A stretch of DNA of 64,000 bases from Halobellus ruber (GCF_014212355.1 NZ_JACKXD010000006.1:179509-243508), one strand, 5' to 3'; shown: positions 9,724 through 19,310, counted from the first letter of the stretch. Numbers and translations are program-made. The notes: generated by a model from the sequence alone, not told the origin.

Positions 9724-11043
9724 ATGAGCGACAGGACCCCCGTCGTCGTCGCAAAGCGCGTCGACAGCGGCGAGAGCGCGGACCTGAGTGAGATCTCGGA
9801 GCTGGCCCGCGCGGCGGGCTATGAGGTCGTTGCGACCCTTTCGCAATCCCGGACCGAGGACGCCGCCTACCACTTCGGCGAGGGGAAAATCGAGGAACTC
9901 GCCGGGCTGGTCGCCGAGACCGGCGCCGCGGCGGTCGTCGTGGACAACCGGCTGGGGCCGTACCAGACGTACAACATCGGCGGGAAGCTCCCGGCCGGGG
10001 TCGAGGTGATCGACCGCTTTACGCTCATCCTGGAGATCTTCGGCCAGCGCGCCAACACCCGGAAAGCACAACTGCAGGTCGAACTCGCGGAGCTCCGGTA
10101 CGAACTCCCGCGGGCGGAGGCGAAGGCGTCGCTGGCCAAACGCGACGAGCGCCCCGGGTTTATGGGGCTCGGCGAGTACGACGAGTCCCGCGAGCGCGAC
10201 ATCAAAGCCCAGATCTCCCGGATCAAACAGGAACTCGACGACATCGCCGACAAGGAGGAAACGCGCCGGGAGCAGCGCCGGGAGTCGGGCTTCGACCTGG
10301 TGGCGCTCGCGGGCTACACCAACGCCGGGAAGTCGACGCTGATGCGCCGGCTCGCGGACGATTTAGACGTCGGCGAGAACGACGACCTCCACCCGGATCT
10401 CGACCCCACGGCGGAGTCCGAGGACCGGCTGTTCACCACGCTGGGCACGACGACCAGGCGCGCCGACACCGGGACCCGCGACGTGCTCCTGACCGACACG
10501 GTGGGGTTCGTCTCCGATCTGCCCCACTGGCTCGTGGAGTCCTTCGAGTCCACGCTGGATTCGGTCTACCGCGCGGACCTGGTGTTGCTCGTGGTCGACG
10601 CCGCCGAGCCGATCGAGGAGATGCGCGACAAGCTAGTGACCTGCCACGACACGTTATACGAGCGCAACGAGGCGCCGATCGTCACGGTGCTCAACAAGAT
10701 CGACCGCGTCGACGACGCTGACCTCGAACGGAAGCGGGCGGCGCTTTCCGCCCTGGCGCCGAACCCCGTCGCGGTCTCGGGGCTCACCGGCAAGAACGTG
10801 AGTGAGTTGACCGACCGCATCGAGTCGGAACTCCCGGCGTGGCGCGAGGAGCGGCTGCTTCTGCCGCTCGCCGACGGCGCGATGAGCCTGGTGTCGTGGC
10901 TCCACGACCACGGGAACGTCGAACGCGAGGAGTACACCGGCGAGGAGGTGCTGGTCGAGTTCTCGGCGCGGCCCGCCATCGTCGAGCAGGCGCGGGCGAA
11001 GGCCGCCGAGGTCGACTCGCAGACCACGGAGTCCGCTGACTGA
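9724..11043 (+). CDS. hflX: HflX-type ribosome-associated GTPase
   Basis: 439 residues. The HflX N-terminal domain (GEGKIEELAGLV, VVVDNRLGPYQTYN, IDRFTLILEIFGQRANTRKAQLQVELAELRY) is followed by a coiled-coil linker (about 150-200) and a G domain. The G domain shows the P-loop GYTNAGKST, DTVGFVSDLP (G3) and NKID (G4). The G2 region has an acidic insert (VGENDDLHPDLDPTAESED). HflX binds the large subunit and rescues or splits stalled ribosomes in bacteria; the archaeal role is presumed similar. A GGAGG about 10 nt before the ATG is a rare clear Shine-Dalgarno in this window, consistent with a leadered transcript. Confidence 0.95.
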   Translation: MSDRTPVVVAKRVDSGESADLSEISELARAAGYEVVATLSQSRTEDAAYHFGEGKIEELAGLVAETGAAAVVVDNRLGPYQTYNIGGKLPAGVEVIDRFTLILEIFGQRANTRKAQLQVELAELRYELPRAEAKASLAKRDERPGFMGLGEYDESRERDIKAQISRIKQELDDIADKEETRREQRRESGFDLVALAGYTNAGKSTLMRRLADDLDVGENDDLHPDLDPTAESEDRLFTTLGTTTRRADTGTRDVLLTDTVGFVSDLPHWLVESFESTLDSVYRADLVLLVVDAAEPIEEMRDKLVTCHDTLYERNEAPIVTVLNKIDRVDDADLERKRAALSALAPNPVAVSGLTGKNVSELTDRIESELPAWREERLLLPLADGAMSLVSWLHDHGNVEREEYTGEEVLVEFSARPAIVEQARAKAAEVDSQTTESAD

Positions 11044-11048
11044 CGCCG

Positions 11049-11585
11049 CTACTCCCCGCCGACCCGCCGCTTTCGTTTTTCGGCGACGTGAACGTCGGCG
11101 ATCCGGGTGTCCGGATACTGCCCCTCGTCGTTCTTCTCGGCGGCCTTCACCATGTCCCACACGACGTTCAATCCCGTCGTGACGCCCTCCAGCGCCTCCA
11201 TCTCACAGCCCGTCTTGCCGGTCGTCTCGACGGTGACCGTGAGGACCACCGACGCCTCCCGGACGTCGAAGTCGGTGTCGACGTTCGTGATCGGGATCTG
11301 ATGACACATCGGGACCGTCTCCCAGGTGTGTTTGACCGCCTGGACCGCGCCGACCCGCGCGGTCGCGAGCACGTCGCCCTTGTCGATGCCGTCCTCGCGG
11401 ATCGCCGCCACTGTCGACGGCGTCAGGTGGATCGTCCCGCGGGCGACCGCCCGCCGGTGGGTATCGGGCTTTGCGCCGACGTCGACCATCTGGACGTCGC
11501 CCGACTCGTCGACGTGGGTGAGGTCCGCGCCGGCGTCGGACGTGTCCCCCCCATCGGTCCCGGCGGCCGCGTCGTCGCGAGTCAT
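11049..11585 (-). CDS. moaC: Cyclic pyranopterin monophosphate synthase MoaC
   Basis: 178 residues from the ATG at 11585. MoaC converts the GTP-derived MoaA product into cyclic pyranopterin monophosphate in molybdenum-cofactor synthesis. Hallmarks: MVDVGAKPDTHRRAVARG, VGAVQAVKHTWETVPMCHQIPIT and TGKTGCEMEALEGVTTGLNVVWDMVK. A 30-residue acidic N-terminal extension precedes the core. Its start overlaps the stop of the upstream nnr gene by 4 nt (ATGA), so the two are translationally coupled. The stop lies 5 nt from the convergent hflX stop. Confidence 0.97.
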   Translation of the reverse strand: MTRDDAAAGTDGGDTSDAGADLTHVDESGDVQMVDVGAKPDTHRRAVARGTIHLTPSTVAAIREDGIDKGDVLATARVGAVQAVKHTWETVPMCHQIPITNVDTDFDVREASVVLTVTVETTGKTGCEMEALEGVTTGLNVVWDMVKAAEKNDEGQYPDTRIADVHVAEKRKRRVGGE

Positions 11586-13024
11586 TCGTCTCCCCCCTGA
11601 TCCCGGAGCGCCGGGGGCAACTCCGCGAGCAGATCCGTCGCCAGCAGGCCGCGGTCCCGTTCCGCGGCCGCGGCCTCGCCCGCGCGGCCGGTGGCGTACG
11701 CCGCGACCGCCGCCGCCTGTAGCGGGGCGAGGACACACGAGAGCGCGCCCGTCGCGCCGGCGAGCACGTCGCCGGTGCCGCCGACCGTCATCGCCGCGTT
11801 GCCAGTGCGGTTCACGCGGGTTTCGTCGCCGTCGGAGACGACGTCGTACGGCCCCTTCACGAGGAGGAGGTGGCCGAGGTCGGCCGCGAACTCGGACACC
11901 AACTCCGCCCGGGTCCGCCAGTCGTCCTCGGTCTCGCCGCCCATCCCGCGGAGTTCGCCCTGGTGGGGCGTACACACCAGTGTGGCGTCGGTGTCGACGT
12001 CGGGGACGACCGCCAGCGCGTCGGCGTCGACCACCGCGACGCCGTCGTACTCCGCGAGGAACGCCCGAACCGCCGTCTCGGTCTCGGCGTGGTCGCCCAG
12101 TCCGGGGCCGAGGACGACCGCATCGTGGTCGTCGGCCGCGTCGAGGACCTCGTCGACCGCGTCGGGGACGAACCGCTCGCCGTCGAACGGCCCGAGGATC
12201 AGGTTCTCGGTGTACCCCTGGATCGCGTCGGCGACTGACGACGGACACGCGACCCGAACCAGGTCCGCGCCGGCCCGGAGCGCGGCCTGTCCGGCGAGTG
12301 CGGGCGCGCCGGCGTAGGGGCCGCCGCCGACCACCAGCACCTCCCCGGCGTCGCCCTTGTGGCTGTCGGGGTCGCGGTCGAGGGAGAGCAGGTCCCCGGG
12401 GCCGACGAACCGCTCTGCGGCCGCCGGGATCCCGATGTCTTCGACCGTCACCGCGGCGTCGAGCCCGTCGAGTCCGGGGTTCCGGTCGTGGAACGTCACC
12501 ACGTGATCCGCGTCGACGGCGAGCCCCGCAGCCTCGCCGGTGTCGGCGTCGACCCCCGAGGGCACGTCCACCGAGACCACCGTCGCCGTCGCGTCGTTGA
12601 TCGCGCGGGCGGCGGTCGTCTCGGGGTCGCGGAGGTCGCCGGTCACGCCGGTTCCGAGCATCGCGTCCACGACCACCTCCGGATCCCCGAGGGCGAGGGC
12701 GGCCGAGTCGGTGACCGTCCGGGCGTCGTGCTCCGCAGCCTGCAGGGCGTCCCAGTTCTCGCGGGCGATCCGCGTCCGGATCGTCTCCGGCCGGCCGAGC
12801 AGGTGGACGGTCACGTCGTACTCGTCGAGAAACCGGGCGGCGACCAGGCCGTCCCCGCCGTTGTTCCCGCGACCGGCGACGACCGCGACCGACGCGCCGG
12901 CCCCGGCGACCCGGCGTACCGCCCGGGCGACCGCGTTGCCGCTCGACTCCATCAACTGCTTCCGCGGAACCCCGAGCGCCGCGGCGTTGCGGTCCACCGC
13001 GGCCATCCGCTCGCTCGTTATCAT
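11582..13024 (-). CDS. nnr: Bifunctional NAD(P)H-hydrate epimerase/dehydratase
   Basis: 480 residues, a fusion of a YjeF_N epimerase (about 1-215; GRGNNGGDGLVAARFL, VDVPSGVDADTG) and an ADP/ATP-dependent dehydratase (about 225-475; VVGGGPYAGAPALAGQAALRAGADLV, CTPHQGEL, MTVGGTGDVLAG). Together they repair hydrated NADH/NADPH. Length and order match the common archaeal fusion. GGTTTTTAGG at about 13050-13060 lies about 27 nt upstream of the ATG. The fusion is coupled to moaC by a 4-nt overlap; no functional link between the two is known to me. Confidence 0.95.
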   Translation of the reverse strand: MITSERMAAVDRNAAALGVPRKQLMESSGNAVARAVRRVAGAGASVAVVAGRGNNGGDGLVAARFLDEYDVTVHLLGRPETIRTRIARENWDALQAAEHDARTVTDSAALALGDPEVVVDAMLGTGVTGDLRDPETTAARAINDATATVVSVDVPSGVDADTGEAAGLAVDADHVVTFHDRNPGLDGLDAAVTVEDIGIPAAAERFVGPGDLLSLDRDPDSHKGDAGEVLVVGGGPYAGAPALAGQAALRAGADLVRVACPSSVADAIQGYTENLILGPFDGERFVPDAVDEVLDAADDHDAVVLGPGLGDHAETETAVRAFLAEYDGVAVVDADALAVVPDVDTDATLVCTPHQGELRGMGGETEDDWRTRAELVSEFAADLGHLLLVKGPYDVVSDGDETRVNRTGNAAMTVGGTGDVLAGATGALSCVLAPLQAAAVAAYATGRAGEAAAAERDRGLLATDLLAELPPALRDQGGDE

Positions 13025-13163
13025 CGTCCGGTGTTGGAGCGAGCCGCCCTAAAAACCGCGGGTGTGCCGGCGGGGAACATATAATATATAATTTATTTAG
13101 CCGTTCTCGGACGTGACGTATTCGAAAACCCGACGTATCAGCCGTAGAAATCGGCGACGAATG

Positions 13164-13184
13164 GTGTGATCGGGCCGATCACAC
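13164..13184. promoter_or_regulatory. Perfect 21-bp palindrome upstream of the ArsR-type regulator
   Basis: GTGTGATCGG-G-CCGATCACAC is a perfect inverted repeat with 10-bp arms and a single central base. It lies about 80 nt upstream of the regulator start at 13246 and about 30 nt upstream of its TATA-like box. A dimeric winged-helix protein could bind such a site, so autoregulation is the simplest idea. An AT-only tract (ATATAATATATAATTTATTT, about 13080-13099) lies further upstream. Confidence 0.65.
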
Positions 13185-13245
13185 GTGACGAGGTGTGTGT
13201 CGGAAATACGAAAGGTTTAGGCACGTAACGTCGGTAACAACTCGT

Positions 13246-13617
13246 ATGTCGAGTCTGCTGCCGTCGGACACCCACCGCAGCGCCGTCGACGAGAGCGGCG
13301 GCGACCTCCGCGTTCTGCCGCTCGACGACGACGAGGCTGCGGGGGTCATCAACTGTCTCACGGCCGATACCGCCCGGTCGACGCTTGCCGCGCTCCAACA
13401 GGAGTCCGCGACCGCCTCGGAACTCGCCGACGCGGTCGACACTTCCCTGCAGAACGTCAGACACCACCTCGACAGCCTCCGGGAGGTCGGGCTGGTCCGG
13501 GTCGTCGGGACCAGATACTCGGTGAAGGGGCGGGAGATGAAGGTCTACGGGACAACCGAGGACTCGCTGGTCGTCTGCGTCGGCGAGGGCTCCGAGCGGC
13601 TCCGGCCTGCCGAGTAG
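13246..13617 (+). CDS. ArsR-type winged-helix transcriptional regulator
   Basis: 123 residues from the ATG at 13246; AAAGGTTTAGG about 27 nt upstream supports a leaderless start. The helix-turn-helix is ATASELADAVDTSLQNVRHHLDSLREVGLVRVVGTRYSVKGREMKVYGTT. An N-terminal acidic part has VLPLDDDEAAGVINCLTADTARSTLAAL. No metal-binding Cys cluster is present beyond two single Cys, so a metal-sensor role is not supported. The long upstream region carries a perfect 21-bp palindrome that could be its operator. It is followed by the helicase gene 108 nt downstream. Confidence 0.9.
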   Translation: MSSLLPSDTHRSAVDESGGDLRVLPLDDDEAAGVINCLTADTARSTLAALQQESATASELADAVDTSLQNVRHHLDSLREVGLVRVVGTRYSVKGREMKVYGTTEDSLVVCVGEGSERLRPAE

Positions 13618-13725
13618 CGCGCCGTAGGCGCCGGTTGCTCCCCAGTTCCGCGAACCCGCCGGCTCGCACCCGACCGCCCGACGCGAACCCTTTTCCGCGA
13701 AGCCGCGGCCAGCACCGACACGGAT

Positions 13726-16125
13726 ATGAACGGGGCGAGCCGAGCCGGTGACGTGACGTGGGAGTCGGTCTTCGGCCACGAGGAGCCCTACCCCGAGCAG
13801 GCCGACGGCATCGACGCCGCGATCGACCTCGCCGACGACGGCGGCTTCCTGGTCGTCGAGGGCGCCTGCGGCACCGGGAAGACGATGCTCGCGCTCACCG
13901 CCGGCATCGACCGCGTCCGCGACCCCGACTCCAGCTACGAGCGGGTCGTGGTGCTGACGAGCGTCAAACAACAGCTCCGACAGTTCGAGGAGGACCTCCG
14001 GACGATCAACGCGAACCTCCCCGAAGAGTGGTCGCCGGTGTCGGGGCTGACCCTCGTCGGCAAGGCCGACGTCTGCCCCTACAGCCGCGAGGGGGTCGCC
14101 GGGATCGACACCGAGACCGTGTACGACCGGTGTGAGGGGCTCCGCGAGCGGACGCGAAACCTCGTCGGCGACGGCGGCGACACGACGCCGGGCGCGCTGG
14201 CGTCGGCGGCGCGGGAGGCCCAGACCGGGCTCGCAGACTCCGGGTCGGCCGACGGTCCCGACTACCTCGAAACCGCGGGCGAGCCGACGCCGTACCTCCC
14301 GGGCACCGCCGACTTCGAGGGCGTGGAGTACTGCCCGTTCTACGCCACCTTCCTCGAGGACGCACCCGAGGACGGCGACCCGATCGAGGCGGTCCCGTTC
14401 GACGTCACCGACCGGGGCCACATCGACACCGAGGAGCTCGTGGGACTCAGCGCGGGCCACGGCACCTGCCCACACTCCGTGATGGGTGCGGTCCTCCCGC
14501 ACGTCGAGGTCGTGCTGGGGAACTACTACCACGCCTTCGACCCGCAAACCGTCGGCTCGTTTACCGGCGCCGTCGTCGACGACTCGACGTTCGTCGTCTG
14601 CGACGAGGCGCATATGCTCGAACCGCGCGTGCGCGAGTTGGTGAGCGACGGCGTCGGCGACGCGACCCTCCGGGACGCCGAGCAGGAACTGACCCGCGTG
14701 ATCCAGCCGGTGGAGTTCGAGCAGTCGGGGAAGGGAGCCGCCGACGGCGACGCCGGAAGCGCAGACGCCGACCTGGTCCAGGGCGAACTCGAGGCCGCGG
14801 ACGTGACCCTCCGGGAACTGAAGCGGACCCGGGAGTTCGTCGCCGACCTCCGGGAGGAGATCGACCGGCGTGTCCGGGCACACCTCGATCGAACCAACCC
14901 GGACTGGCGGGCGGAGCCGCAGGCGCTCGACGACGAGGAACTCCCGCTGCGGGACCCCGAGGAGCCCGGCCGCGACGACCTGACCGCGTGGGCCGAAGAC
15001 GCCGGCTACGACGAGGGCGCGTGGCTCCGCGCGGAGGCGGTCGGCGCCGTCGTCGCCCGGATCCTCGACGAGGCCGAAGACGAGGACGTCCGCCGCGCCG
15101 CGCCGGCCGCCGGGCGGACGCTCGCACACTGGATCCGCGCCGACCACACCGCCTTCTTCCGGGAGATCGAACTGGAACGGACCTGGGACGAGACCGAGCC
15201 CTCGGGGTCGTGGCGGCGGGCGTACAACGCCCGCCTGGGCCTCCACAACTGCGTGCCCGGCGAGGCGATCGCCGACACGCTCGGGTCGTTCGGCGGCGGC
15301 GTGTTGATGTCGGCGACGATCGAACCGATGGACGTCTTCCGGGCGGTCACCGGACTCGACGCCCTCGCGGCCGACGGCCGACCGGTCGGCGAGCGGACCT
15401 ACGGGCTCTCCTTTCCCGAGGGGAACCGTGCGTCGTTCGCGGTCGACGCGCCGAAGTTCACCCACGAGAACCGCGGGTCGCGGGGGGAGTCGAACCCGAC
15501 CCGACGCGCCCACGTCGACGCGGTCTGTGACGTGGCCGCCTCGCCCGGGAACGTCCTCGTGGGGATGCCCAACTACGCCGAGGCGGCGTGGATGGCCGAG
15601 GCGTTGTCGGCTCGACTCGATCGCCCGGTGCTTCTCGACGAATCCTCCGACGACGACGCCACGGAGGCGTTGAAAGCGGAGTTCTTCGGCGGCGACCACA
15701 AAGTGCTCGTGACGAGCCTGCGCGGCACGCTCACCGAGGGCGTCGATTACCGCGGCGACCGCCTCGCGGCCGCGGTGGTCTGCGGCGTGCCGATCATCGA
15801 CACCTCCAGCCCGCGGACCCCTGCGGTGAAGACGGCGTACGACCGCCGGTTCGGCGGCGACGGTCCCGGCGGGCGCAGCGGGTTCGAGACCGCGCTCACG
15901 GTCCCCGCGGTTCGGAAGGCCAGACAGGCCATCGGGCGGGTCATCCGCGGTCCCGAGGAGGTCGGGATCCGCGCCTTGGTCGACGCCAGGTACGCCCGCG
16001 AGTCGTGGGACAGCGTCCGCGGGTACCTCCCGCCGGACGAACGCGAGGAGTTCGACCCGGTCAGCCCCGATATGCTCGGGTTCGGGGTCGAGCGGTTCTG
16101 GTCGTCAGTCGCCACTGACGGGTGA
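13726..16125 (+). CDS. Rad3/XPD/DinG-like superfamily 2 DNA helicase with Fe-S cysteines
   Basis: 799 residues. Motifs in order: YPEQADGIDAA (Q-like), Walker A GACGTGKTM (residues about 48-56), VLTSVKQQLRQF (Ia), the four cysteines expected to hold a 4Fe-4S cluster (ADVCPYS, YDRCEGL, EYCPFY, GTCPHS), DEAH (VVCDEAHML), MSATI (III), LVGMPNYAEA (IV), SLRGTLTEGVDYRGDRL (V) and RKARQAIGRVIRG (VI). This is the XPD-like layout and points to 5'-3' unwinding in repair. Acidic inserts at about 345 and 400 are typical halophile additions. A 2.5-kb open frame on the opposite strand is a composition artefact. Confidence 0.93.
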   Translation: MNGASRAGDVTWESVFGHEEPYPEQADGIDAAIDLADDGGFLVVEGACGTGKTMLALTAGIDRVRDPDSSYERVVVLTSVKQQLRQFEEDLRTINANLPEEWSPVSGLTLVGKADVCPYSREGVAGIDTETVYDRCEGLRERTRNLVGDGGDTTPGALASAAREAQTGLADSGSADGPDYLETAGEPTPYLPGTADFEGVEYCPFYATFLEDAPEDGDPIEAVPFDVTDRGHIDTEELVGLSAGHGTCPHSVMGAVLPHVEVVLGNYYHAFDPQTVGSFTGAVVDDSTFVVCDEAHMLEPRVRELVSDGVGDATLRDAEQELTRVIQPVEFEQSGKGAADGDAGSADADLVQGELEAADVTLRELKRTREFVADLREEIDRRVRAHLDRTNPDWRAEPQALDDEELPLRDPEEPGRDDLTAWAEDAGYDEGAWLRAEAVGAVVARILDEAEDEDVRRAAPAAGRTLAHWIRADHTAFFREIELERTWDETEPSGSWRRAYNARLGLHNCVPGEAIADTLGSFGGGVLMSATIEPMDVFRAVTGLDALAADGRPVGERTYGLSFPEGNRASFAVDAPKFTHENRGSRGESNPTRRAHVDAVCDVAASPGNVLVGMPNYAEAAWMAEALSARLDRPVLLDESSDDDATEALKAEFFGGDHKVLVTSLRGTLTEGVDYRGDRLAAAVVCGVPIIDTSSPRTPAVKTAYDRRFGGDGPGGRSGFETALTVPAVRKARQAIGRVIRGPEEVGIRALVDARYARESWDSVRGYLPPDEREEFDPVSPDMLGFGVERFWSSVATDG

Positions 16126-16172
16126 GCGTTCCCCGAACGTCCCGAGGTACAGGTGACAATCAGAAAACGGCG

Positions 16173-16358
16173 CTACAGTTCGTCGTCGTCGGCCAGACAC
16201 TCCTCGGAGCAGAAGTGGCGGTGGTGGGCGCGGCCGTCCTCGACCCAACTGACGACGCGGTGGGACGGCAACTGGACGATCTTCGTGCCGCAGGTCGCAC
16301 ACTCGGGGGCGTCTTCCTCGTCGACGTCCTCCCCGAGGTCCGAGGTCGGATCTACCAT
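16173..16358 (-). CDS. Small zinc-finger protein (TRASH/MYM-like)
   Basis: 61 residues. CATCG and later HHRHFCSEECLADDDEL give a Cx2C...HxHFCxxxC arrangement typical of TRASH-like or treble-clef zinc knuckles. An acidic N terminus precedes it. AATAAAGT lies about 27 nt upstream of the ATG, supporting a genuine leaderless gene. Such mini zinc fingers are abundant in haloarchaea and mostly uncharacterised; a regulatory or protein-binding role is a guess. It converges with the helicase gene. Confidence 0.85.
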   Translation of the reverse strand: MVDPTSDLGEDVDEEDAPECATCGTKIVQLPSHRVVSWVEDGRAHHRHFCSEECLADDDEL

Positions 16359-16445
16359 CTCTTCGCGTGGTTCGCACTCGGGCGTACTTTATTCTGCCGT
16401 GTTACTGGTAGAACGGGCGGGAACCCCGCCGACGCCGCCCACCGC

Positions 16446-17498
16446 TCAGACGTTGATGTCCTCGAACTCCTCGTTCACGACGAACCGACCCTGGGGAGTG
16501 AGATCGACCGGCTGCTCGGCGTCGGTGACGAGGCCGTCCTCGTGGAGCGACTCCAGCCGGACGTCGAGTTCGGCGTCGTCGACGTCCAACAGCGACGCGA
16601 GGTCGATCCCGTCGCTGGTGGAGTAGAGTCCGACCAGCACTTCGAGTTCGTGTTCCTCGACGTCGACGTCGCGGACGTCGGACTTGATCCAGTGGTAGAT
16701 GAGCCGGAGGTACCGCCCCAGGATGTTCATCTTCCGCCGCGACGCCATCGTGATCTCGCTCGTGACAGTCCGGCCGTCCTCGACGTGCTGGACCGACAGT
16801 ACCAGCCGGGTCCCGTCGGCGCCGTCGCTCCGCTCGACCACCTCGAAGAAGACGACCGACGCGAGATCGATCGAGATCGGGCCCTCGTCGGCGTCGGCGA
16901 CGTCGCCGCCCTTGAACCACACCGACTCGTAGTCGAGGTGGAGCCCGCTTTTCCGTTCGGGCGTGTCCATCACCCGCCCGCCCACCTTCGCGGGGTGGGT
17001 GATCAGGGCGACAGAGCCGTTGAGAACCGCCCGGAAGAGCAGAAGCGAGAACTTCTCGATGGTCTCCCGGTCCCCGCCGATGACGGTCGTCTTCCGCTGT
17101 GTGTCCTCGACGTACCCGACCATCACGGTGTAGTCGAAGAACTCCTCGACCTCCGGAGGGACCTGCCCGACCGCGATGTCGAAGATCGACGCGATGGGGA
17201 CGGTGGTCTTGGTCTCGGAGGTGACGAGCACCAGGCGCCGCTCGCTCATCAGGACCCGGCCTTTCACCGGGTCGAACGCGGCGTCGCCGCCCGCGACGAA
17301 GTTCGCGACGAAGTCGACCACGATCGACTCCTCGGAGCCGTCGCCCCCCGATTTCGCGTTCGCCGCGTCGCCGTCGCGGGCGTCGCGCTTCCGGTACGCC
17401 TCCAGGAGGTCCGACCGGCTCTCGGCGACGTCGCCGTGCTCGGAGTGGCTGCCGTCGTCGCCGGCGTGCCGCCGGGCGTCGGAGTCGGCGGCCGTCAT
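16446..17498 (-). CDS. cheF: Taxis protein CheF
   Basis: 350 residues from the ATG at 17498, which overlaps the arlJ stop by 4 nt. CheF is the archaeal adaptor that connects CheY and the other Che proteins to the archaellum switch. The first 55 residues are acidic and disordered. The body contains VVDFVANFVAGGDAAFDPVKGRVLMSERRLVL and DFFxYTVMVGY-like segments. The C-terminal third is a winged-helix-like region (HELEVLVGLYSTSDGIDLASLLDVDDAELDVRLESLHEDGLV). Being last in the arl operon puts the switch adaptor under the same control as the motor. Confidence 0.9.
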   Translation of the reverse strand: MTAADSDARRHAGDDGSHSEHGDVAESRSDLLEAYRKRDARDGDAANAKSGGDGSEESIVVDFVANFVAGGDAAFDPVKGRVLMSERRLVLVTSETKTTVPIASIFDIAVGQVPPEVEEFFDYTVMVGYVEDTQRKTTVIGGDRETIEKFSLLLFRAVLNGSVALITHPAKVGGRVMDTPERKSGLHLDYESVWFKGGDVADADEGPISIDLASVVFFEVVERSDGADGTRLVLSVQHVEDGRTVTSEITMASRRKMNILGRYLRLIYHWIKSDVRDVDVEEHELEVLVGLYSTSDGIDLASLLDVDDAELDVRLESLHEDGLVTDAEQPVDLTPQGRFVVNEEFEDINV

Positions 17499-19246
17499 AC
17501 GCTGATCAGCCCTCCCGCGAGCGACGAGGTCAGGACGGCGGCGCCGCAGCCGATCCACACCAACACGACGAAGTGGAGGTAGGAGTTGGCCGTGTGTCCA
17601 CCGTCGACCATCCGGATCATGAGCGCCGAAAGGACGCCGTTGAACAGGATTATCAGGGAGAGCAGGTACTCGATCAGCGGGATGTTGTAGACGCCGGCGT
17701 AGATGATCTGGCCGAACTCGAACTGCGCGAGGTTCAGTTTGCTGGAGAACGTCGCGAGGATCTCCACGACCTCCAGCCCGATGAAGAAGGCGAAGGACGC
17801 GGAGGCGGTGATCCCGTAGAGCACGCCGATCAGCGTCACCGTCGCCTGATCGCGCTGCCGCCGGAGTTTGAGCACCTCGTTCATGTTCTTCGAGATGAGT
17901 TCGCCGAGCTGCTTCGGATCGCCGCCCATCTGCCGGCCGACTAGGTACATCTCGGAGAACTTCTGGATGAGGTACGAACTCGCCTCCGCGGTGAAGAAGA
18001 ACCACGACCGGTCGGGGGCGACCCGCATGTTCAGCCGGACGTAGAGGCGGTCGATCTCCCGGGAGAGCACCCCGAAGTCCTTCTCCCGCAGCGACTCAAG
18101 TACCGCTCGGGTGGTCGACTGTTTCGCGCTCTCGGAGGCGCCGAGCGCCCGGATAAACCCCGTATACTCCTCGTCCCGTTCCTTGATGTCGTTCTCGTGG
18201 TGCCGGGCGACAAGCCCCGGCACTGCAAGCGGCGTGATCGGCGCCGCGATCAGGACCGGCACCGGCAGATCGAACATCACGTTCCGGACCGCCTCCCCGA
18301 TCGGCGTCCACCCGGCGGTCCCCAACGCGAGGATGCCGATGAACGTCAGGCTGAGCGCCACCGCACCGTAGAGCGCGATGTCGATCTGTCGATCCATCTT
18401 CGTCCGGTACTCGTCCTGTTGGTACCAGAGGGGGTCGTACGGCGACATCGTCCGGATCACGAAGTAGAAGCCCAGTTGGACGAACACGAAGAGGACGATG
18501 ACCGTCGCGATGGTGAGGGTGGCGTCGGTCCCCGTCAGGATCGGCAGGACGATGGCGTTGATGATCGCGAACGTCATCGACAGGATCATGGACAGGTAGA
18601 GGTCCTTCATGACGTCGAGGTTGCCGAGCGCGCTCTCGTAGACGGTGACGTACTTCTCGATCATCGTCCGCTGTTCGCCCAGAAGGAAGTCGTCGAGGCT
18701 CTGCCCGGCGTTCAGCGAGTACGCCAGCCGGTCGAGGAAGTCGCCGAGTTCCCGGGAGGGGACCGCCCGCGACCGGCGCTGGAGCGCGTCGTCGAGCGAC
18801 TGGTTCCAGGTGTCGACGAGTTCCGTGATCCGGCGCATCTCCACTGCGAGCTCGCCGTACTCCTCCTCGCGGCCGAGCTGTCTGAACACCGCGACCCGGT
18901 CGATGTTCGTGGTCGACAGTACCGTGAGGTGGGTGATGACGAGGTGGAGTTGGTTCTCCAGGCCGCGGCGCTGGTCCTCGACGAGCAGCCGCGGGTACAG
19001 CAACCCCGCAAACAGGATCAACATCCCCAACAGGAACACCGGGATTCGAACCAGGATCGGTGCCGGAAGCGCGATCGCGCCCACGATCCCGAGGATGAAA
19101 CACAGCGCCGACGGCGCGAGGACGGTGAGGCCGTACTTCCGGTTGTCCATCGGCATCCGCTCGTAGGCGTCGAGCACCGACGACGCGAACTCCCGGAGCT
19201 GCTGCCGCTGGGCGTCGAGTCCCGGGTCGGCGCTGGTTTCGCTCAT
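17495..19246 (-). CDS. arlJ: Archaellum membrane platform protein ArlJ (FlaJ)
   Basis: 583 residues, a polytopic membrane protein with two T2SSF-like halves. An initial helical pair (YGLTVLAPSALCFILGIVGAIALP, ILVRIPVFLLGMLILFAGLLYPRLL) is followed by cytoplasmic domains (LGREEEYGELAVEMRRITE and, later, FGVLSREIDRLYVRLNMR) and further membrane helices up to the C terminus. It anchors the ArlI motor ATPase in the membrane. The stop is overlapped by cheF. The gap to arlI upstream is 64 nt, the largest inside this operon. Confidence 0.96.
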   Translation of the reverse strand: MSETSADPGLDAQRQQLREFASSVLDAYERMPMDNRKYGLTVLAPSALCFILGIVGAIALPAPILVRIPVFLLGMLILFAGLLYPRLLVEDQRRGLENQLHLVITHLTVLSTTNIDRVAVFRQLGREEEYGELAVEMRRITELVDTWNQSLDDALQRRSRAVPSRELGDFLDRLAYSLNAGQSLDDFLLGEQRTMIEKYVTVYESALGNLDVMKDLYLSMILSMTFAIINAIVLPILTGTDATLTIATVIVLFVFVQLGFYFVIRTMSPYDPLWYQQDEYRTKMDRQIDIALYGAVALSLTFIGILALGTAGWTPIGEAVRNVMFDLPVPVLIAAPITPLAVPGLVARHHENDIKERDEEYTGFIRALGASESAKQSTTRAVLESLREKDFGVLSREIDRLYVRLNMRVAPDRSWFFFTAEASSYLIQKFSEMYLVGRQMGGDPKQLGELISKNMNEVLKLRRQRDQATVTLIGVLYGITASASFAFFIGLEVVEILATFSSKLNLAQFEFGQIIYAGVYNIPLIEYLLSLIILFNGVLSALMIRMVDGGHTANSYLHFVVLVWIGCGAAVLTSSLAGGLISV

Positions 19247-19310
19247 ACGGATCCCCCCGATCGGTTCGTCGGCACCGCTCCCCTGCCGGCGGTCAGTGTG
19301 TGCCGCACCA

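Noticed and set aside
13138..15699. 853-codon open frame on the minus strand opposite the helicase gene
   Set aside because: It is antisense to a gene with complete helicase motifs, has an Arg/Gly/Val-rich composition typical of shadow frames in GC-rich DNA, and contains no domain.
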